64,000 nucleotides of DNA from Streptomyces qaidamensis. GTDB taxonomy: Bacteria; Actinomycetota; Actinomycetes; Streptomycetales; Streptomycetaceae. Location: assembly GCF_001611795.1 (NCBI RefSeq), contig NZ_CP015098.1, positions 6,386,001-6,450,000 of the forward strand, given 5' to 3'. The number at the start of each line of letters is the position of its first letter. Position 1 is the first letter of the stretch. Both the position numbers and the translations under genes were made by a program. The notes beneath the pieces were generated by a model. That model did no database searches and was not told the DNA's origin. It saw nothing but the letters and a program-made list of their open reading frames with translations. Of this stretch, positions 32,301-41,418 are shown one piece after another.

Positions 32301-33641
32301 ATGGCACCAGCCATCACCCTTGCCGCAGAAGCGCCCAAGCTCTCTGCCGCGAACACAGGGTTCATGCTCATCTGTTCCGCCCTGGTGATGCTCATGACGC
32401 CGGGTCTGGCCTTCTTCTACGGAGGCATGGTCCGCGTCAAGAGCACCCTGAACATGCTGATGATGAGCTTCATCAGCCTCGGGATCGTCACCATCCTGTG
32501 GGTGCTGTACGGCTTCTCCATGGCGTTCGGCACCGACTCCGGCAGCCTCATCGGCTGGAACTCCGACTGGGTCGGACTCGGCAACATCGGCCTGACGGAG
32601 CTGTGGCCCGGCTACACCATTCCGGTCTTCGTGTTCCTGGTCTTCCAGCTGATGTTCGCGATCATCACGCCCGCCCTGATCAGCGGCGCCCTCGCGGACC
32701 GCGTGAAGTTCAGCGCCTGGGCGCTCTTCATCACCCTGTGGGCCACGATCGTCTACTTCCCGGTCGCGCACTGGGTCTGGGGCGCCGGTGGCTGGGCCTT
32801 CGAACTGGGTGTCATCGACTTCGCCGGTGGTACGGCGGTGCACATCAACGCGGGTGCCGCGGCGCTTGGCGTGATCCTCGTCATCGGCAAGCGCGTCGGC
32901 TTCAAGAAGGACCCGATGCGCCCGCACAGCCTGCCGCTGGTCATGCTCGGCGCCGGTCTGCTGTGGTTCGGCTGGTTCGGCTTCAACGCCGGCTCCTGGC
33001 TCGGCAACGACGACGGCGTGGGCGCGCTGATGTTCGTCAACACGCAGGTCGCCACCGCCGCCGCCATGCTCGCCTGGCTCATCTACGAGAAGATCCGCCA
33101 CGGCGCGTTCACCACGCTGGGCGCCGCCTCCGGCGCCGTCGCCGGTCTGGTCGCCATCACCCCCGCGGGTGGTGCGGTCACCCCGATGGGCGCGATCGCC
33201 GTCGGCGCCATCGCCGGTGTGCTGTGCGCCATGGCCGTCGGCCTGAAGTACAAGTTCGGCTACGACGACTCCCTGGACGTCGTCGGCGTCCACCTGGTCG
33301 GCGGTGTCGTCGGCTCCCTGCTGATCGGCTTCTTCGCCAGCGGCAAGGGCCAGTCCGAGGTCGAGGGCCTCTTCTACGGCGGCGGCCTGACCCAGTTCTG
33401 GAAGCAGTGCGCCGGTGTCTTCGCGGTGCTCGCCTACTCCCTGATCGTCTCCGCGATCCTCGCCTTCATCCTCGACAAGACCATGGGCATGCGGGTCCCC
33501 GAGGACGACGAGGTCGCCGGCATCGACCAGGCCGAGCACGCCGAGACCGCATACGACTTCAGCGGCGCCGGTGGCGGTGCCGCCAAGACCGCCGCCACGG
33601 CCCCGGTCGCCGCGGCCGCGAGCAAGAAGGTGGACGCATGA
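32301..33641 (+). CDS. amtB: Ammonium transporter AmtB
   Basis: 446 residues, eleven predicted membrane spans. Amt signatures: NTGFMLICSALVMLMTPGLAFFYGGMVR, DFAGGTAVHINAGAAALG (first pore His region), WFGWFGFNAGSW, and GVHLVGGVVGSLLIGFFA (second pore His). The C-terminal cytoplasmic tail is long and Ala-rich. Imports ammonium and is gated by PII. Stop overlaps glnK start (ATGA), forming amtB-glnK-glnD. Confidence 0.96.
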   Translation: MAPAITLAAEAPKLSAANTGFMLICSALVMLMTPGLAFFYGGMVRVKSTLNMLMMSFISLGIVTILWVLYGFSMAFGTDSGSLIGWNSDWVGLGNIGLTELWPGYTIPVFVFLVFQLMFAIITPALISGALADRVKFSAWALFITLWATIVYFPVAHWVWGAGGWAFELGVIDFAGGTAVHINAGAAALGVILVIGKRVGFKKDPMRPHSLPLVMLGAGLLWFGWFGFNAGSWLGNDDGVGALMFVNTQVATAAAMLAWLIYEKIRHGAFTTLGAASGAVAGLVAITPAGGAVTPMGAIAVGAIAGVLCAMAVGLKYKFGYDDSLDVVGVHLVGGVVGSLLIGFFASGKGQSEVEGLFYGGGLTQFWKQCAGVFAVLAYSLIVSAILAFILDKTMGMRVPEDDEVAGIDQAEHAETAYDFSGAGGGAAKTAATAPVAAAASKKVDA

Positions 33642-33976
33642 AGCTCATCACCGCCGTCGTGAAGCCGCACCGGCTCGACGAGATCAAGGAGGCCCTGCAG
33701 GCCTTCGGAGTACACGGCCTGACGGTCACCGAGGCCAGCGGCTACGGTCGTCAGCGGGGCCACACCGAGGTCTACCGCGGTGCCGAGTACACCGTCGACC
33801 TGGTCCCCAAGATCCGCATCGAGGTCCTGGTCGAGGACGACGACGCCGAGCAGCTGATCGACGTGGTGGTCAAGGCGGCCCGCACCGGCAAGATCGGTGA
33901 CGGCAAGGTCTGGTCCATCCCGGTCGACACGGCCGTACGGGTCAGGACCGGCGAGCGCGGTCCCGACGCGCTCTGA
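33638..33976 (+). CDS. glnK: PII nitrogen regulatory protein
   Basis: 112 residues. MKLITAVVKPHRLDEIKEAL, T-loop GRQRGHTEVYRGAEYTVD with the modifiable Tyr51, and B/C-loop RTGKIGDGKVW. In Streptomyces Tyr51 is adenylylated by GlnD, which is encoded next. Senses 2-oxoglutarate/ATP/ADP and controls AmtB. Coupled to amtB. Confidence 0.97.
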   Translation: MKLITAVVKPHRLDEIKEALQAFGVHGLTVTEASGYGRQRGHTEVYRGAEYTVDLVPKIRIEVLVEDDDAEQLIDVVVKAARTGKIGDGKVWSIPVDTAVRVRTGERGPDAL

Positions 33977-34014
33977 AGGCCCTTGAGGCAGGCGAACAGA
34001 ACAGGAGCCACTGG

Positions 34015-36462
34015 GTGACGGGTACGGACGTGCAGAAGGAAGCAGAGGACTCGGGACCCAGCGGCTACGCGGCGGCCCGGCTGCGTCTCCTCAACGAGGA
34101 GGCGCGGTCCGGGCCGCCGCGCCGTGCGGCCCTGGCCGAACTCACGGACGACTGGCTGACCGGCCTGTTCGCAGCGGGCGCCGAGGGGCTGCGCGGTGTC
34201 TCACTCGTCGCCGTCGGCGGCTACGGACGCGGGGAGCTGTCCCCGCGCAGCGACCTCGACCTGCTTCTGCTGCACGACGGCGGCGACACCAAGGCGGTCG
34301 CCACCCTCGCCGACCGGCTCTGGTACCCCGTCTGGGACCTCGGCCTGGACCTCGACCACTCCGTCCGCACACCCGCCGAGGCCCGCAAGACCGCGGGTGA
34401 GGACCTCAAGGTGCAGCTGGGCCTGCTCGACGCCCGGCACATCGCCGGCGACCTCGGGCTCACCGCGGGACTGCGCACCGCCGTCCTGGCCGACTGGCGC
34501 AACCAGGCACCCAAACGCCTCCCCGAGCTCCAGGAACTGTGCGCCGAGCGTGCCGAACGCCAGGGCGAGTTGCAGTACCTGCTGGAGCCCGACCTCAAGG
34601 AAGCCCGCGGCGGGCTGCGGGACGCCACCGCCCTGCGGGCCGTCGCCGCCTCCTGGCTCGCCGACGCCCCGCGCGAGGGCCTCGCCGACGCCCGGCGCCG
34701 GCTCCTCGACGTCCGGGACGCCCTGCACCTGGCCACCGGGCGGGCCACCGACCGGCTCGCCCTCCAGGAGCAGGACCAGGTGGCCGCCGAGCTGGGCCTG
34801 CTCGACGCGGACACCCTGCTGCGGCAGGTGTACGAGGCGGCACGGCTCGTCTCGTACGCCAGTGACGTCACCTGGCGCGAGGTGGGGCGCGTCCTGCGCT
34901 CGCGCGCCGTGCGGCCCCGGCTGCGCGCCATGCTGGGCGGCGGGAAGCCGACCGCCGAGCGGTCCCCGCTGGCCGAGGGCGTCGTGGAGCAGGACGGCGA
35001 GGTGGTGCTCGCCCGCGCCGCGCGCCCCGAGCGCGACCCCGTGCTGCCGTTGCGCGCCGCCGCCGCAGCCGCGCAGGCCGGACTCCCGCTCTCCCTGCAC
35101 GCCGTGCGGCGCCTGGCGGCCACCGTGCGCCCGGTGCCCACGCCCTGGCCCGCCGAGGCCCGCGAACAGCTCGTCACCCTGCTCGGCTCCGGCCGCCCCA
35201 CCATCGAGGTGTGGGAGGCACTGGAGGCCGAGGGGCTGATCACCCGGCTGCTGCCCGACTGGGAGCGGGTGCGCTGCCGCCCGCAGCGCAACGCCGTGCA
35301 CCTGTGGACCGTCGACCGGCACCTGATCGAGACCGCGGTGCGCGCCTCCGAGTTCACCCGCCGGGTCAGCCGCCCCGACCTGCTGCTGGTCGCCGCGCTG
35401 CTGCACGACATCGGCAAGGGCTGGCCCGGCGACCACTCCGTGGCCGGCGAGATCATCGCCAAGGACGTGGCCGCCCGCATCGGCTTCGACCGCCACGACG
35501 TGGCCGTCGTCGCCACCCTCGTACGGCACCACCTGCTGCTCATCGACACCGCCACCCGGCGCGACCTGGAGGACCCGGCCACCGTGCGCTCCGTCGCCGA
35601 GGCCGTCGGCTCCCAGGGCACCCTGGAGCTGCTGCACGCGCTCACCGAGGCCGACGCGCTCGCGACCGGCCCGGCCGCCTGGTCGTCCTGGCGCGGCTCG
35701 CTCGTCGCCGACCTGGTCAAACGGGTCTCGGCGGTACTCGCCGGAGACGTCCCCGACGACCCGGAGGAGGCCGCGCCGACCGCCGAGCAGGAGCGGCTCG
35801 CCCTGGAGGCGGTGGCGACGGGCAGCCCGGTGCTCTCGCTGCGGGCCCAGACCGAGCCGCCCGCCGGGCAGGAGCCGTCCGGCGACCCCGAGCCGCTCGG
35901 CGTGGAGCTGCTCATCGCCGTCCCCGACCAGCCCGGGGTGCTGCCCGCGGTGGCCGGTGTCCTCGCCATGCACCGGCTGACCGTACGCACCGCCGAGCTG
36001 CGCTCCCTGCACCTCCCGGACGGTGTCGACGGGTCCGTCCTGCTGCTGGACTGGCGGGTCGCCGCCGAGTACGGCTCCCTGCCGCAGGCCGCCCGGCTGC
36101 GCGCGGACCTGGTCCGGGCCCTGGACGGCTCCCTGGACATCGCCGGGCGCCTCGCCGAACGGGACGCGGCCTATCCGCGCCGCCGGGGCGTGGTCGCCCC
36201 CGCGGCCCGGGTGTCGGTCCACCCGGCGGCCTCCCGGCTGGCCACGGTGATCGAGGTCCGCTCGCAGGACGCGCCGGGCCTGCTGTTCCGCATCGGCCGC
36301 GCTCTGGAGGACGCGAGCGTACGGGTGCGCAGCGCGCACGTCTCGACGCTCGGCGCCAACGCCGTCGACGCCTTCTACGTGACCGGCCCGGAGGGCGCGC
36401 CCCTGCCCGGGGACGAGGCGGCGTCGGTGGCGCGGAAGCTGGAGGAGACACTGCGGGGGTGA
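34015..36462 (+). CDS. glnD: PII nucleotidyltransferase GlnD
   Basis: 815 residues, GTG start. Domains in order: nucleotidyltransferase (VAVGGYGRGELSPRSDLDLLLL, ~60-85), GlnD helical domain with KEARGGLRD, HD phosphohydrolase domain (AALLHDIGKGWPGDHS, ~460), and two C-terminal ACT domains (VPDQPGVLPAVAGVLA and VRSQDAPGLLFRIGRALED). In Streptomyces it adenylylates PII rather than uridylylating it. 38 nt after glnK. Confidence 0.93.
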   Translation: MTGTDVQKEAEDSGPSGYAAARLRLLNEEARSGPPRRAALAELTDDWLTGLFAAGAEGLRGVSLVAVGGYGRGELSPRSDLDLLLLHDGGDTKAVATLADRLWYPVWDLGLDLDHSVRTPAEARKTAGEDLKVQLGLLDARHIAGDLGLTAGLRTAVLADWRNQAPKRLPELQELCAERAERQGELQYLLEPDLKEARGGLRDATALRAVAASWLADAPREGLADARRRLLDVRDALHLATGRATDRLALQEQDQVAAELGLLDADTLLRQVYEAARLVSYASDVTWREVGRVLRSRAVRPRLRAMLGGGKPTAERSPLAEGVVEQDGEVVLARAARPERDPVLPLRAAAAAAQAGLPLSLHAVRRLAATVRPVPTPWPAEAREQLVTLLGSGRPTIEVWEALEAEGLITRLLPDWERVRCRPQRNAVHLWTVDRHLIETAVRASEFTRRVSRPDLLLVAALLHDIGKGWPGDHSVAGEIIAKDVAARIGFDRHDVAVVATLVRHHLLLIDTATRRDLEDPATVRSVAEAVGSQGTLELLHALTEADALATGPAAWSSWRGSLVADLVKRVSAVLAGDVPDDPEEAAPTAEQERLALEAVATGSPVLSLRAQTEPPAGQEPSGDPEPLGVELLIAVPDQPGVLPAVAGVLAMHRLTVRTAELRSLHLPDGVDGSVLLLDWRVAAEYGSLPQAARLRADLVRALDGSLDIAGRLAERDAAYPRRRGVVAPAARVSVHPAASRLATVIEVRSQDAPGLLFRIGRALEDASVRVRSAHVSTLGANAVDAFYVTGPEGAPLPGDEAASVARKLEETLRG

Positions 36463-36543
36463 GGCCGACCCGGCGACTTGTCACGCCGGGATACGCTGGA
36501 GAGCGATTCCCTGTAGCCACCGACCCCGAGGACCGCGAGCGCC

Positions 36544-38094
36544 GTGTTCGATACTCTTTCCGATCGCCTCTCAGCGACCTTCAAGAACCTGCGCGGCAAG
36601 GGACGGCTCTCCGAGGCGGACATCGACGCCACGGCGCGCGAGATCCGGATCGCGCTCCTCGAGGCGGACGTGGCGCTTCCTGTCGTCCGGACGTTCATCA
36701 AGAACGTCAAGGAGCGTGCTCTCGGTGCCGAGGTCAGCAAGGCGCTGAACCCCGCCCAGCAGGTCCTCAAGATCGTCAACGAGGAACTGGTCACCATCCT
36801 CGGCGGCGAGACCCGGCGTCTGCGCTTCGCCAAGCAGCCCCCCACCGTGATCATGCTGGCGGGTCTGCAGGGTGCCGGTAAGACCACCCTCGCGGGCAAG
36901 CTCGGCCACTGGCTGAAGGAGCAGGGCCACTCGCCGCTCCTGGTCGCCTGTGACCTCCAGCGCCCCAACGCCGTCAACCAGCTCAGCGTCGTCGCCGAGC
37001 GTGCCGGTGTCGCGGTCTACGCCCCCGAGCCGGGCAACGGCGTCGGTGACCCGGTCAAGGTCGCCAGGGACTCCATCGAGCACGCCAAGTCGAAGGTCCA
37101 CGACATCGTGATCGTGGACACCGCCGGCCGCCTCGGCATCGACCAGGAGATGATGCAGCAGGCCGCGGACATCCGCGACGCCGTCTCCCCGGACGAGATC
37201 CTGTTCGTCGTCGACGCGATGATCGGCCAGGACGCCGTCAACACCGCCGAGGCCTTCCGCGACGGCGTGGGCTTCGACGGCGTGGTGCTCTCCAAGCTCG
37301 ACGGTGACGCCCGCGGTGGTGCCGCGCTGTCCATCCGGCAGATCACCGGCAAGCCGATCATGTTCGCGTCGAACGGCGAGAAGCTCGACGACTTCGACGC
37401 CTTCCACCCTGACCGGATGGCCTCCCGCATCCTCGACATGGGTGACCTGCTCACCCTGATCGAGCAGGCGGAGAAGACGTTCAGCCAGGAAGAGGCCGAG
37501 AAGATGGCCTCCAAGCTGGCGTCCAAGAAGGGCCAGGACTTCACCCTGGACGACTTCCTGGCACAGATGGAGCAGGTCCGCAAGATGGGCTCCATCTCCA
37601 AGCTGCTCGGCATGCTGCCGGGTATGGGCCAGATGAAGGACCAGATCAACAACCTCGACGAGCGGGACGTCGACCGCACGGCCGCCATCATCAAGTCGAT
37701 GACCCCGGCCGAGCGCCAGGAGCCGACGATCATCAACGGCTCGCGCCGCGCCCGTATCGCCAAGGGCTCCGGTGTCGAGGTCAGCGCGGTCAAGAACCTG
37801 GTCGAGCGGTTCTTCGAGGCCCGCAAGATGATGTCCCGGATGGCCCAGGGCGGCGGCATGCCGGGGATGCCGGGGATGCCGGGCATGGGCGGCGGCCCCG
37901 GCCGGACGAAGAAGAAGCAGAAGCAGGCCAAGGGCAAGCAGCGCTCCGGCAACCCGATGAAGCGCAAGCAGCAGGAGCAGGAGGAGGCAGCCCGCCGGGC
38001 CGCCGCGGCCGAGGGCGGCGGAGCCTTCGGACTGCCGCAGCAGGGCGGAAAGGACTTCGAACTCCCCGACGAGTTCAAGAAGTTCATGGGCTGA
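36544..38094 (+). CDS. ffh: Signal recognition particle protein Ffh
   Basis: 516 residues, GTG start. NG domain with MFDTLSDRLSATFKNLRGKG, G1 GLQGAGKTTLAGKL (~107), DTAGRLGID, SKLDGDARGG. The M domain begins ~330 and contains GSISKLLGMLPGM and the RNA-binding RRARIAKGSG...VKNLVERF helix-turn-helix. A methionine-rich repeat GMPGMPGMPGM and a Lys-rich tail follow. Binds 4.5S RNA and signal sequences, docking with FtsY. Ends 16 nt before a very strong terminator. Confidence 0.96.
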   Translation: MFDTLSDRLSATFKNLRGKGRLSEADIDATAREIRIALLEADVALPVVRTFIKNVKERALGAEVSKALNPAQQVLKIVNEELVTILGGETRRLRFAKQPPTVIMLAGLQGAGKTTLAGKLGHWLKEQGHSPLLVACDLQRPNAVNQLSVVAERAGVAVYAPEPGNGVGDPVKVARDSIEHAKSKVHDIVIVDTAGRLGIDQEMMQQAADIRDAVSPDEILFVVDAMIGQDAVNTAEAFRDGVGFDGVVLSKLDGDARGGAALSIRQITGKPIMFASNGEKLDDFDAFHPDRMASRILDMGDLLTLIEQAEKTFSQEEAEKMASKLASKKGQDFTLDDFLAQMEQVRKMGSISKLLGMLPGMGQMKDQINNLDERDVDRTAAIIKSMTPAERQEPTIINGSRRARIAKGSGVEVSAVKNLVERFFEARKMMSRMAQGGGMPGMPGMPGMGGGPGRTKKKQKQAKGKQRSGNPMKRKQQEQEEAARRAAAAEGGGAFGLPQQGGKDFELPDEFKKFMG

Positions 38095-38110
38095 CGTCCC
38101 GACCGAACCG

Positions 38111-38152
38111 CACTGAGGGCGCCCCCCTTGTCTGGAGGGGGCGCCCTCAGTG
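38111..38152. terminator. Strong 16-bp hairpin between ffh and lipoprotein gene
   Basis: CACTGAGGGCGCCCCC (38111-38126) pairs perfectly with GGGGGCGCCCTCAGTG (38137-38152) around a 10-nt loop. It is placed between convergent genes and can serve both. Confidence 0.8.
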
Positions 38153-38175
38153 GTGTGCCGGCGGCTCGCCGGTCA

Positions 38176-38778
38176 TCAGCCGTTCGGGAACTTCCAGATG
38201 TACGGCTCGCCGTCCTCCTCGGCCCAGTGGACCTCGACGCTCTTGGCGTTCGCCGGGATCACGTACGTCTCGCAGAAGACATGGCTCTCGCCCTGCTTCC
38301 AGCTCTCGACGTCGTACGGGTCCTCGCAGCCCGCAGCGTCCTCGGAGGCGCCGATGAGGACGCTGCCGCGCTGCCCGTCGGCGAAGACCGTGGTGCTGTC
38401 GTGCACGTCGGAGCCCTCGGTGAGGGCGGGCCCGCTCTTGTGCGTGTACTTCAGGTACGCGACGGCCAGCACCTTGCCCTTGACCTTGTCGGGCTCCGAG
38501 ACGGCCTTCGCCGCCTCCGCCTCGGTGCCCACGTCGACCTTCTGTGCCAGGACCTCGTAGGTGACCTCGCCCGGGTCCTCCGCGACCTTGCCCGTGGCGC
38601 TCTCGCCGGCCCCCATCTCGCCGCCGGAGGTGGGCTCCGGCGACGGCGAGGCCTTGGCCTGGGCGGTGCCCGTGCTCTTCGCGTCGGCGGTGTCGTCGCC
38701 GCCCCCGCAGGCGGTGAGCGTCAGAGCGAGGACGGCGACGGGCGCGACGAGGCGCAGCGCGGTCTGGTGGTGCGGCAC
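38176..38778 (-). CDS. Predicted lipoprotein of unknown function
   Basis: 200 residues. Signal peptide with lipobox (LALTLTACGGG, Cys ~24), then a low-complexity Ser/Pro/Glu/Lys linker and a ~130-residue globular domain with two cysteines (AGCEDPYD, HVFCETYVI) likely in a disulphide. The C-terminus VEVHWAEEDGEPYIWKFPNG looks like a β-sandwich edge. Family not recognised. ATG start, facing the ffh terminator. Confidence 0.75.
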   Translation of the reverse strand: MPHHQTALRLVAPVAVLALTLTACGGGDDTADAKSTGTAQAKASPSPEPTSGGEMGAGESATGKVAEDPGEVTYEVLAQKVDVGTEAEAAKAVSEPDKVKGKVLAVAYLKYTHKSGPALTEGSDVHDSTTVFADGQRGSVLIGASEDAAGCEDPYDVESWKQGESHVFCETYVIPANAKSVEVHWAEEDGEPYIWKFPNG

Positions 38779-38856
38779 AGCAGCTCCTGTATGCAGATGT
38801 GTAGGTCCCCGAGCGGTGGATCACATTAGGTGTTCATGATCCACTTGGTGAAACCA

Positions 38857-38876
38857 AAAGCACCCCGTGGTGCTTT
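38857..38876 (-). terminator. Terminator of the methyltransferase gene
   Basis: AAAGCACC, CCGT loop, GGTGCTTT; on the minus strand it is followed by TGGTTTC, giving a partial U-tract. Located 38 nt past the methyltransferase stop. Confidence 0.65.
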
Positions 38877-38913
38877 CTTCACACCATTCACACCTGCATC
38901 GGAAACGCGTTCG

Positions 38914-39768
38914 TCAGGGTGTCCGGGCGATCAGGTACCGGAACACGTTCGGCATCCACACCGTGCCGTCCTGCCGCCGGTGCGGATGCAGGGCCTCGGT
39001 CAGCTCCTTGTCCACCTGCACCTGGTCCGTCGCCGTCATCGCCGCGTCGAACAAGCCCGTCGACTTCAGGCCGCGCACCGCGCTGTCCACATCGGCATAG
39101 CCGAAGGGGCACGCCACCCGCCCCGAGCCGTCCGGCCTGAGCCCGGCCCGCTGGGCGACGTCCTCCAGATCGTCGCGGCAGGCGGGACGCCAGCTGCCCG
39201 AGGTGCGCAGCGGCTCCGCCAGCTTCGTGGCCACCCGCATCACGGACGCCGTGGCGCAGCGCTCAGGCGGACCCCAGCCGGCCAGCACCACGGCCGCACC
39301 GCGCTGGGTGAGCGGTGTCGCCTCCGCGAGCAGCCCGCCCAGCCCCTCCGAATCGCCCGCCAGGCAGCCGATCGGCTCGAAGGCGGTCACCAGGGTGTAC
39401 CCGGGAGCGCCCGGCACCGCGGTGTCCCGGGGCGAGCCGTCGACCAGCCGCGCGTCCGGACCCGTCCGCGTGCCCGGCGTCCCGGGCAGCAGCCGCTCCC
39501 GCGCCAGGGCCATTCTTTCGGGGGAAGCGTCGACACCGGTGACCGCCGCTCCCCGGGCGGCGGCCATCAGCAGGGAGAGTCCGGAACCGCAGCCGAGGCC
39601 GAGCAGCCGCGTGGCAGGACCCACTTCCAGTCGCTCGTAGACGGCCTCGTAGAGCGGTACGAGCATCCGCTCCTGGATCTCGGACCAGTCACGCGCGCGT
39701 GCACGCAGGTCCACGCGGGGTGCGGCCCCCGCGTGAGGCAGGTGCTGCCGCACGAGCGTAGGTGTCAT
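38914..39768 (-). CDS. SAM-dependent methyltransferase (class I)
   Basis: 284 residues. Motif I LLGLGCGSGLSLLMAAARGA followed by motif II VTGVDASPERMALARERL, typical of class I methyltransferases; substrate unknown. The start is uncertain: ATG 39768 (MTPTLVRQHLPHAG) has no clear ribosome site, and the frame is open to 39840. The position in the ffh-rpsP interval matches a conserved Streptomyces gene as I recall. Contains one copy of the CACGCGCGCGTG palindrome. Confidence 0.78.
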   Translation of the reverse strand: MTPTLVRQHLPHAGAAPRVDLRARARDWSEIQERMLVPLYEAVYERLEVGPATRLLGLGCGSGLSLLMAAARGAAVTGVDASPERMALARERLLPGTPGTRTGPDARLVDGSPRDTAVPGAPGYTLVTAFEPIGCLAGDSEGLGGLLAEATPLTQRGAAVVLAGWGPPERCATASVMRVATKLAEPLRTSGSWRPACRDDLEDVAQRAGLRPDGSGRVACPFGYADVDSAVRGLKSTGLFDAAMTATDQVQVDKELTEALHPHRRQDGTVWMPNVFRYLIARTP

Positions 39769-39967
39769 AAGTAAGCGCCCCAATCCGCCGAGAGTTGCCT
39801 CTTGCCCGATTCCATGGCCCCCGTGACAGTGCGCTCGCACTACCCCCGTATGCCAGGAAACTCCCCCCTCGACCTGTCGTCCAGTGGAATGCGGCAGGGC
39901 TTATGAGTTGTCATGTGCCTATGGCGAGATTTCACATTCCGGCAACCTGGGCCCGTACCATCCCGCC

Positions 39968-40249
39968 ATGGCCAAGGCACCCGTTCTCACCGACGGTCCG
40001 CTGCGCGGCACCATGGTCGTCCGACCGGACGGATACGGGCCGCGGGGGCGGATGCAGGCGCAGATGCACGCGCGCAGCAAGGAGACGGGCGCCCCGAAGG
40101 CGTCCCTCCGAGATGCCGAAGGTCCTCGGGCGCCGGCCGAGCTCGCCGGGCACGCGGTGACCGTACGGTGTCCGGTCGCCGAGGGCGGGTCGGTGCCGGA
40201 CGCCGATGACGCGCCCGGTAACGTCGCGGTCGTCGCACGCGCTTACTGA
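39968..40249 (+). pseudogene. Decayed remnant of a prolyl-tRNA synthetase gene
   Basis: A 93-residue frame starting MAKAPVLT and continuing GPLRGTMVVRPDGYGPRGRMQAQMHARSKETG, which resembles the N-terminus of type-3 ProS (MAKAPVLT...GPVRGTMVIRPYGYGLWERMQ). About 20 residues are missing between the two parts. After ~65 residues only a distant echo remains (DAEGPRAPAELAGHAVTV, cf. ProS EGFAPELAVVTH). The catalytic core is absent. The reading frame is still open, so it could be expressed as a short protein, but no synthetase function is possible. Identification is from memory of the ProS N-terminus. Confidence 0.6.
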
Positions 40250-40397
40250 ACCGTGGCACACGCTGACCGTGTGGGGTGCAAGGCGACCGAAACACCTCTT
40301 GCGCATCAGCGGGCCCCTGTCACCCCGGCGCGCGGACTTGCTTTACGCGCCGGGGCGTACGCGGAACTACGCACCACCTTGTGGTGAGCTGCGAGAC

Positions 40398-40406
40398 TTC
40401 TCCACA
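40398..40406. promoter_or_regulatory. DnaA-box-like site
   Basis: TTCTCCACA fits the Streptomyces DnaA-box pattern (T/C)(T/C)(G/A/C)TCCACA. Intergenic, upstream of the SprT-like gene. Two consensus TTGTCCACA sites occur at 48467 and 54149 in this window. Confidence 0.4.
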
Positions 40407-40520
40407 GATCAGCGCACCCGCCCTCGTCAGGACGCATCAGAGGCAACTGACGGGTACGTGCAAATTATTTGGGATGGCCCGGAATCGGAACACTGAGGCA
40501 CCCCGGCTCGTTGTCATTAC

Positions 40521-41123
40521 GTGAGCACGACACAGACACCACCTGTTCTCGCCGCAGAGCTGGCACAGGCGTGGGCCGACATTCAGCGGTACCACCCCGA
40601 GCTGCCCGACCTTGCCGCGCCAGAGTCCCTGATCGGGGAGTCGTCGTCCGCGTGCGGTCACGAGCTCTCCTTCGAGCGACTGCTCCATGAGGCAGTCCAT
40701 GGCATCGCCGCCTCGCGCGGCGTCCGCGACACCTCCCGTGCCGGCCGCTACCACAACCGCAGATTCCTCGCGATCGCCGAGGAGCTGGGCTTGGACCACC
40801 CCGAGGAACCGCATCCCAGCAGCGGCTTCTCCCTGGTCACGCTCACCCCCGAGGCGAAGCGCCGTTACCGCCCCACGATGGAGCGGCTCCAGCGCGCCCT
40901 GAAGGCCCACACCGCGGCGACCTCCTCCGACACCTCCCGCACCTTCCGGGGTCCGGCCGCCCGGCACGGCTCCTCCGGCGGCGGCGTCCGCGTCAAGGCG
41001 GTCTGCGACTGCGGCCGCAACGTCCGGGTCGTCCCGTCCGTCCTCGCCCAGGCCCCGATCGTCTGCGGCGGCTGCGGCAAGCCGTTCCGGATCCCGGACG
41101 TCGTGGGAGCGGTAGCGAGCTGA
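40521..41123 (+). CDS. SprT-like putative metallopeptidase-domain protein
   Basis: 200 residues, GTG start. The metal-binding helix LLHEAVHGIAASRG contains the HExxH-type pattern (HEAVH), and a C-terminal zinc ribbon is formed by CDCG and CGGCG. This architecture (HExxH helix plus zinc ribbon) is seen in SprT-like domains. No signal peptide, so cytoplasmic. Function in Streptomyces unknown. The 271-bp gap before it holds only a small CACCTTGTGGTG dyad and the DnaA-like site. Confidence 0.7.
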   Translation: MSTTQTPPVLAAELAQAWADIQRYHPELPDLAAPESLIGESSSACGHELSFERLLHEAVHGIAASRGVRDTSRAGRYHNRRFLAIAEELGLDHPEEPHPSSGFSLVTLTPEAKRRYRPTMERLQRALKAHTAATSSDTSRTFRGPAARHGSSGGGVRVKAVCDCGRNVRVVPSVLAQAPIVCGGCGKPFRIPDVVGAVAS

Positions 41124-41418
41124 CGCCCCACCGGCATCTCGTGGCTGCCGGTCGTCGGCGCAGGGCTCGGCCCGTGTCGCGCACCCGTCGTGCCCCACCT
41201 CCACGCCGGGTGCGCCTTCGGTGTGCCCGCACTCTGGCGCAGCAGGCCCCCGGCCCGGAGCGACCTCCAGGGTGTGGCACAATGGCTAGCTGTACTCGAC
41301 AGCCGCACAGGAACCCTCTCGCCTCCGGCTGACGCGTCCATCGGGCACTCGGGTACCGCAACCCCACGCGGCATTTCCGCCGTGCCCAACCACGTCAAAT
41401 CCAGGAGAACCCACTCCC

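Noticed and set aside
40250..40520. Additional small gene between the ProS relic and the SprT-like gene
   Set aside because: Short frames exist but have no ribosome site, stable codon pattern or conserved motif.
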